Made by a program: the position numbers and the translations under genes. Of a DNA stretch of 5,868 nt, positions 5,096 to 5,868 are shown one piece after another. The notes under the pieces were generated by a model. It saw nothing but the letters and a program-made list of their open reading frames with translations. It was not told the origin of the DNA and ran no database searches. The stretch is from GCA-003244245 sp036501085 (GTDB lineage Bacteria; Actinomycetota; Actinomycetes; Mycobacteriales; Pseudonocardiaceae), in the NCBI GenBank assembly GCA_036501085.1, contig DASYAZ010000178.1:1-5868 (forward strand), given 5' to 3'. Position 1 is the first letter of the stretch; each line of letters starts with the position of its first letter.

Positions 5096-5463
5096 CGCTC
5101 GATGCCCAAGGCATCGGGCACGCTGTCCGCGAAGACGAAGTGCTCGCGCAGCCCGGTGATTTCCAATGCCAGGTTGGCGGCGGGGGAGTTGCACACGAGC
5201 CGCAGTTCGCGGTCTTGCTGCGTGGCGAGCTCGTGTGCCTCGAACAGCGCGCGCAGGCCGGCAGATGCCAGTAGTCGCACAGCATCGAGGTTCACCACCA
5301 CGACCCGGGAAGCAGCCAGCTGCGTGGCCAGATACGCGGCGAGGTTCGGCGCTGTCAGCGCGTCCACCTCACCGGTCACGATGACGATGCGGGCGTCGGG
5401 ACCATGCTCGGCCACCTGTAGATCCAGGATGTTGGTCGGGAAGTCGCTGCTCACACTCCGCAC
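5092..5463 (-). CDS. STAS-domain anti-sigma-factor antagonist (RsbV/SpoIIAA-like)
   Basis: A 123-residue single-domain STAS protein, the normal size for RsbV/SpoIIAA relatives, which bind RsbW-type ATPases and release sigma when unphosphorylated. Seen: IVIVTGEVDALTAPNLAAYL (28-45, the beta strand and helix that open the domain), VVVNLDAVRLLASAGLRALFEAHELA with the likely phosphoacceptor Ser67, and NSPAANLALEITGL near the C-terminus. The Asp that precedes the phospho-Ser in the Bacillus proteins is Ala66 here; small residues are common at this place in actinobacterial members as far as I recall. The start is uncertain: GTG 5463 has no Shine-Dalgarno. GTG 5454 lies eight bases after TATCGT (5467-5462), a possible -10, and could start a leaderless message. 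It is convergent with copy B (stops share TTAG, 5092-5095), so co-regulation would not be by operon. Partnership with copies A and B is inferred from proximity. Confidence 0.88.
   Translation of the reverse strand: MRSVSSDFPTNILDLQVAEHGPDARIVIVTGEVDALTAPNLAAYLATQLAASRVVVVNLDAVRLLASAGLRALFEAHELATQQDRELRLVCNSPAANLALEITGLREHFVFADSVPDALGIER
5098..5118. terminator. Stem-loop just after the copy B stop, embedded in the last codons of the STAS gene
   Basis: CGATGCC (5100-5106) and GGCATCG (5110-5116) form a perfect 7-bp stem around a three-base loop; adding T5099-G5117 (wobble) and C5098-G5118 lengthens it to nine pairs. It begins two bases after the TAG of copy B and lies inside the sense codons for the C-terminal DALGIE of the STAS protein. 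There is no U-run. It could end or stabilise the copy B transcript, and in the other strand the STAS transcript, where the genes overlap. The role is inference; the structure is seen. Confidence 0.45.
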
Positions 5464-5576
5464 GATATAGCGCGGGCGCGGCCGGATCGTGCTCCTACCG
5501 ATGAGTTTCGGGCACGAGCACGGTCATTTCTGTATCCGGGAACGACCCGGGACGGGACACGAGAGAGGACGCCCCG

Positions 5577-5868
5577 ATGCCGAAGATGGCCACCTGCCTG
5601 TGGTTCGACGGACAGGCCGAGGAGGCGGCAGCGCACTACGCCGCGATCTTCCCGCGCTCTGAGATCCTCGGGGTGACGCATTACGGGACCGACATGCCCG
5701 GACCTGAGGGCAGCGTCATGGTCGTGAACTTCAGTCTCGACGGCCAGCAGTTCGTCGGGCTCAACGGCGGGCCGCAGTTCCCCTTCACCGAGGCGATCTC
5801 CTTCCAGATCTTCTGCGCCGATCAGGAGGAGGTCGACTACTACTGGGGCCGGCTGTCCGAGGACGGGC
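5577..5868 (+). CDS. VOC-superfamily protein, PhnB / 3-demethylubiquinone-9 3-methyltransferase-like fold (3' end outside window)
   Basis: The frame from ATG 5577 stays open to the window edge, giving 97 codons of a family usually near 150-160 residues. GAGGA (5565-5569) lies seven bases upstream. The start MPKMATCLWFDGQAEEAAAHY and the segments IFPRSEIL, VVNFSLDGQQFVGLNGGP and FPFTEAISFQIFCADQEEVDYYW are typical of the PhnB-like branch of VOC proteins (Pfam '3-dmu-9_3-mt' type). Despite that name, most members are not proven methyltransferases, and the substrate cannot be told here. ATG 5586 (MATCLWF) is a possible alternative start. The gene diverges from the STAS gene across about 113 bases; no functional link to the sigma regulators is evident. 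Confidence 0.85.
   Translation, partial: MPKMATCLWFDGQAEEAAAHYAAIFPRSEILGVTHYGTDMPGPEGSVMVVNFSLDGQQFVGLNGGPQFPFTEAISFQIFCADQEEVDYYWGRLSEDG

Noticed and set aside
5488..5522. CGTGCTC / GAGCACG 7-bp inverted repeat between the STAS and VOC genes
   Set aside because: Short arms with a 21-base gap and no adjacent convincing promoter; too weak to call an operator.

Overview
The window is GC-rich, coding-dense DNA from a high-GC actinobacterium. The rpiB-nei pair (adjacent in the same order in mycobacteria), the type of membrane protein that follows, and the RsbA/STAS regulators suggest a Pseudonocardiales-like genome. That placement is inference from gene content only.

Layout. Bases 1-363 hold the 3' end of rpiB (ribose-5-phosphate isomerase B). 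Nei-type DNA glycosylase follows (372-1190, +), probably in the same operon. Its stop codon overlaps that of a convergent gene (1187-2032, -) for a two-helix membrane protein with a long Gly/Asp/aromatic tail. The divergent intergenic region 2033-2241 carries a perfect 11-bp inverted repeat and a candidate TTGACA/CATAAT promoter. This promoter leads into a small orphan ORF (2242-2448, +) with a good ribosome binding site. Bases 2449-2876 contain no convincing gene, but hold a strong GC-rich hairpin, a short palindrome and a good match to a SigB/SigF-type stress promoter (GTTT-N16-GGGTAC).

That promoter leads into the main interest of the window: two tandem, clearly paralogous genes (2877-3929 and 3968-5095, +). 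Each encodes an N-terminal MEDS (DcmR-like) sensory domain fused to a C-terminal RsbW/SpoIIAB-type GHKL ATPase, the architecture called RsbA-family anti-sigma regulator. A STAS-domain anti-sigma-factor antagonist (5092-5463, -) converges on the second copy, with overlapping stop codons and a hairpin inside its last codons. Divergent from it, the 5' part of a VOC/PhnB-like protein (5577 onward, +) runs off the window.

Working model (inference): the two sensor-ATPases and the STAS protein form a partner-switching module controlling an alternative sigma factor encoded elsewhere. The SigB-type promoter upstream would give feedback on the module. The individual families are known. The less usual points are the tandem duplication of the sensor-kinase, the convergent STAS gene, and a frame-altering 14-bp tandem repeat at the start codon of the first copy. 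I found no tRNA, rRNA, CRISPR array or insertion sequence.
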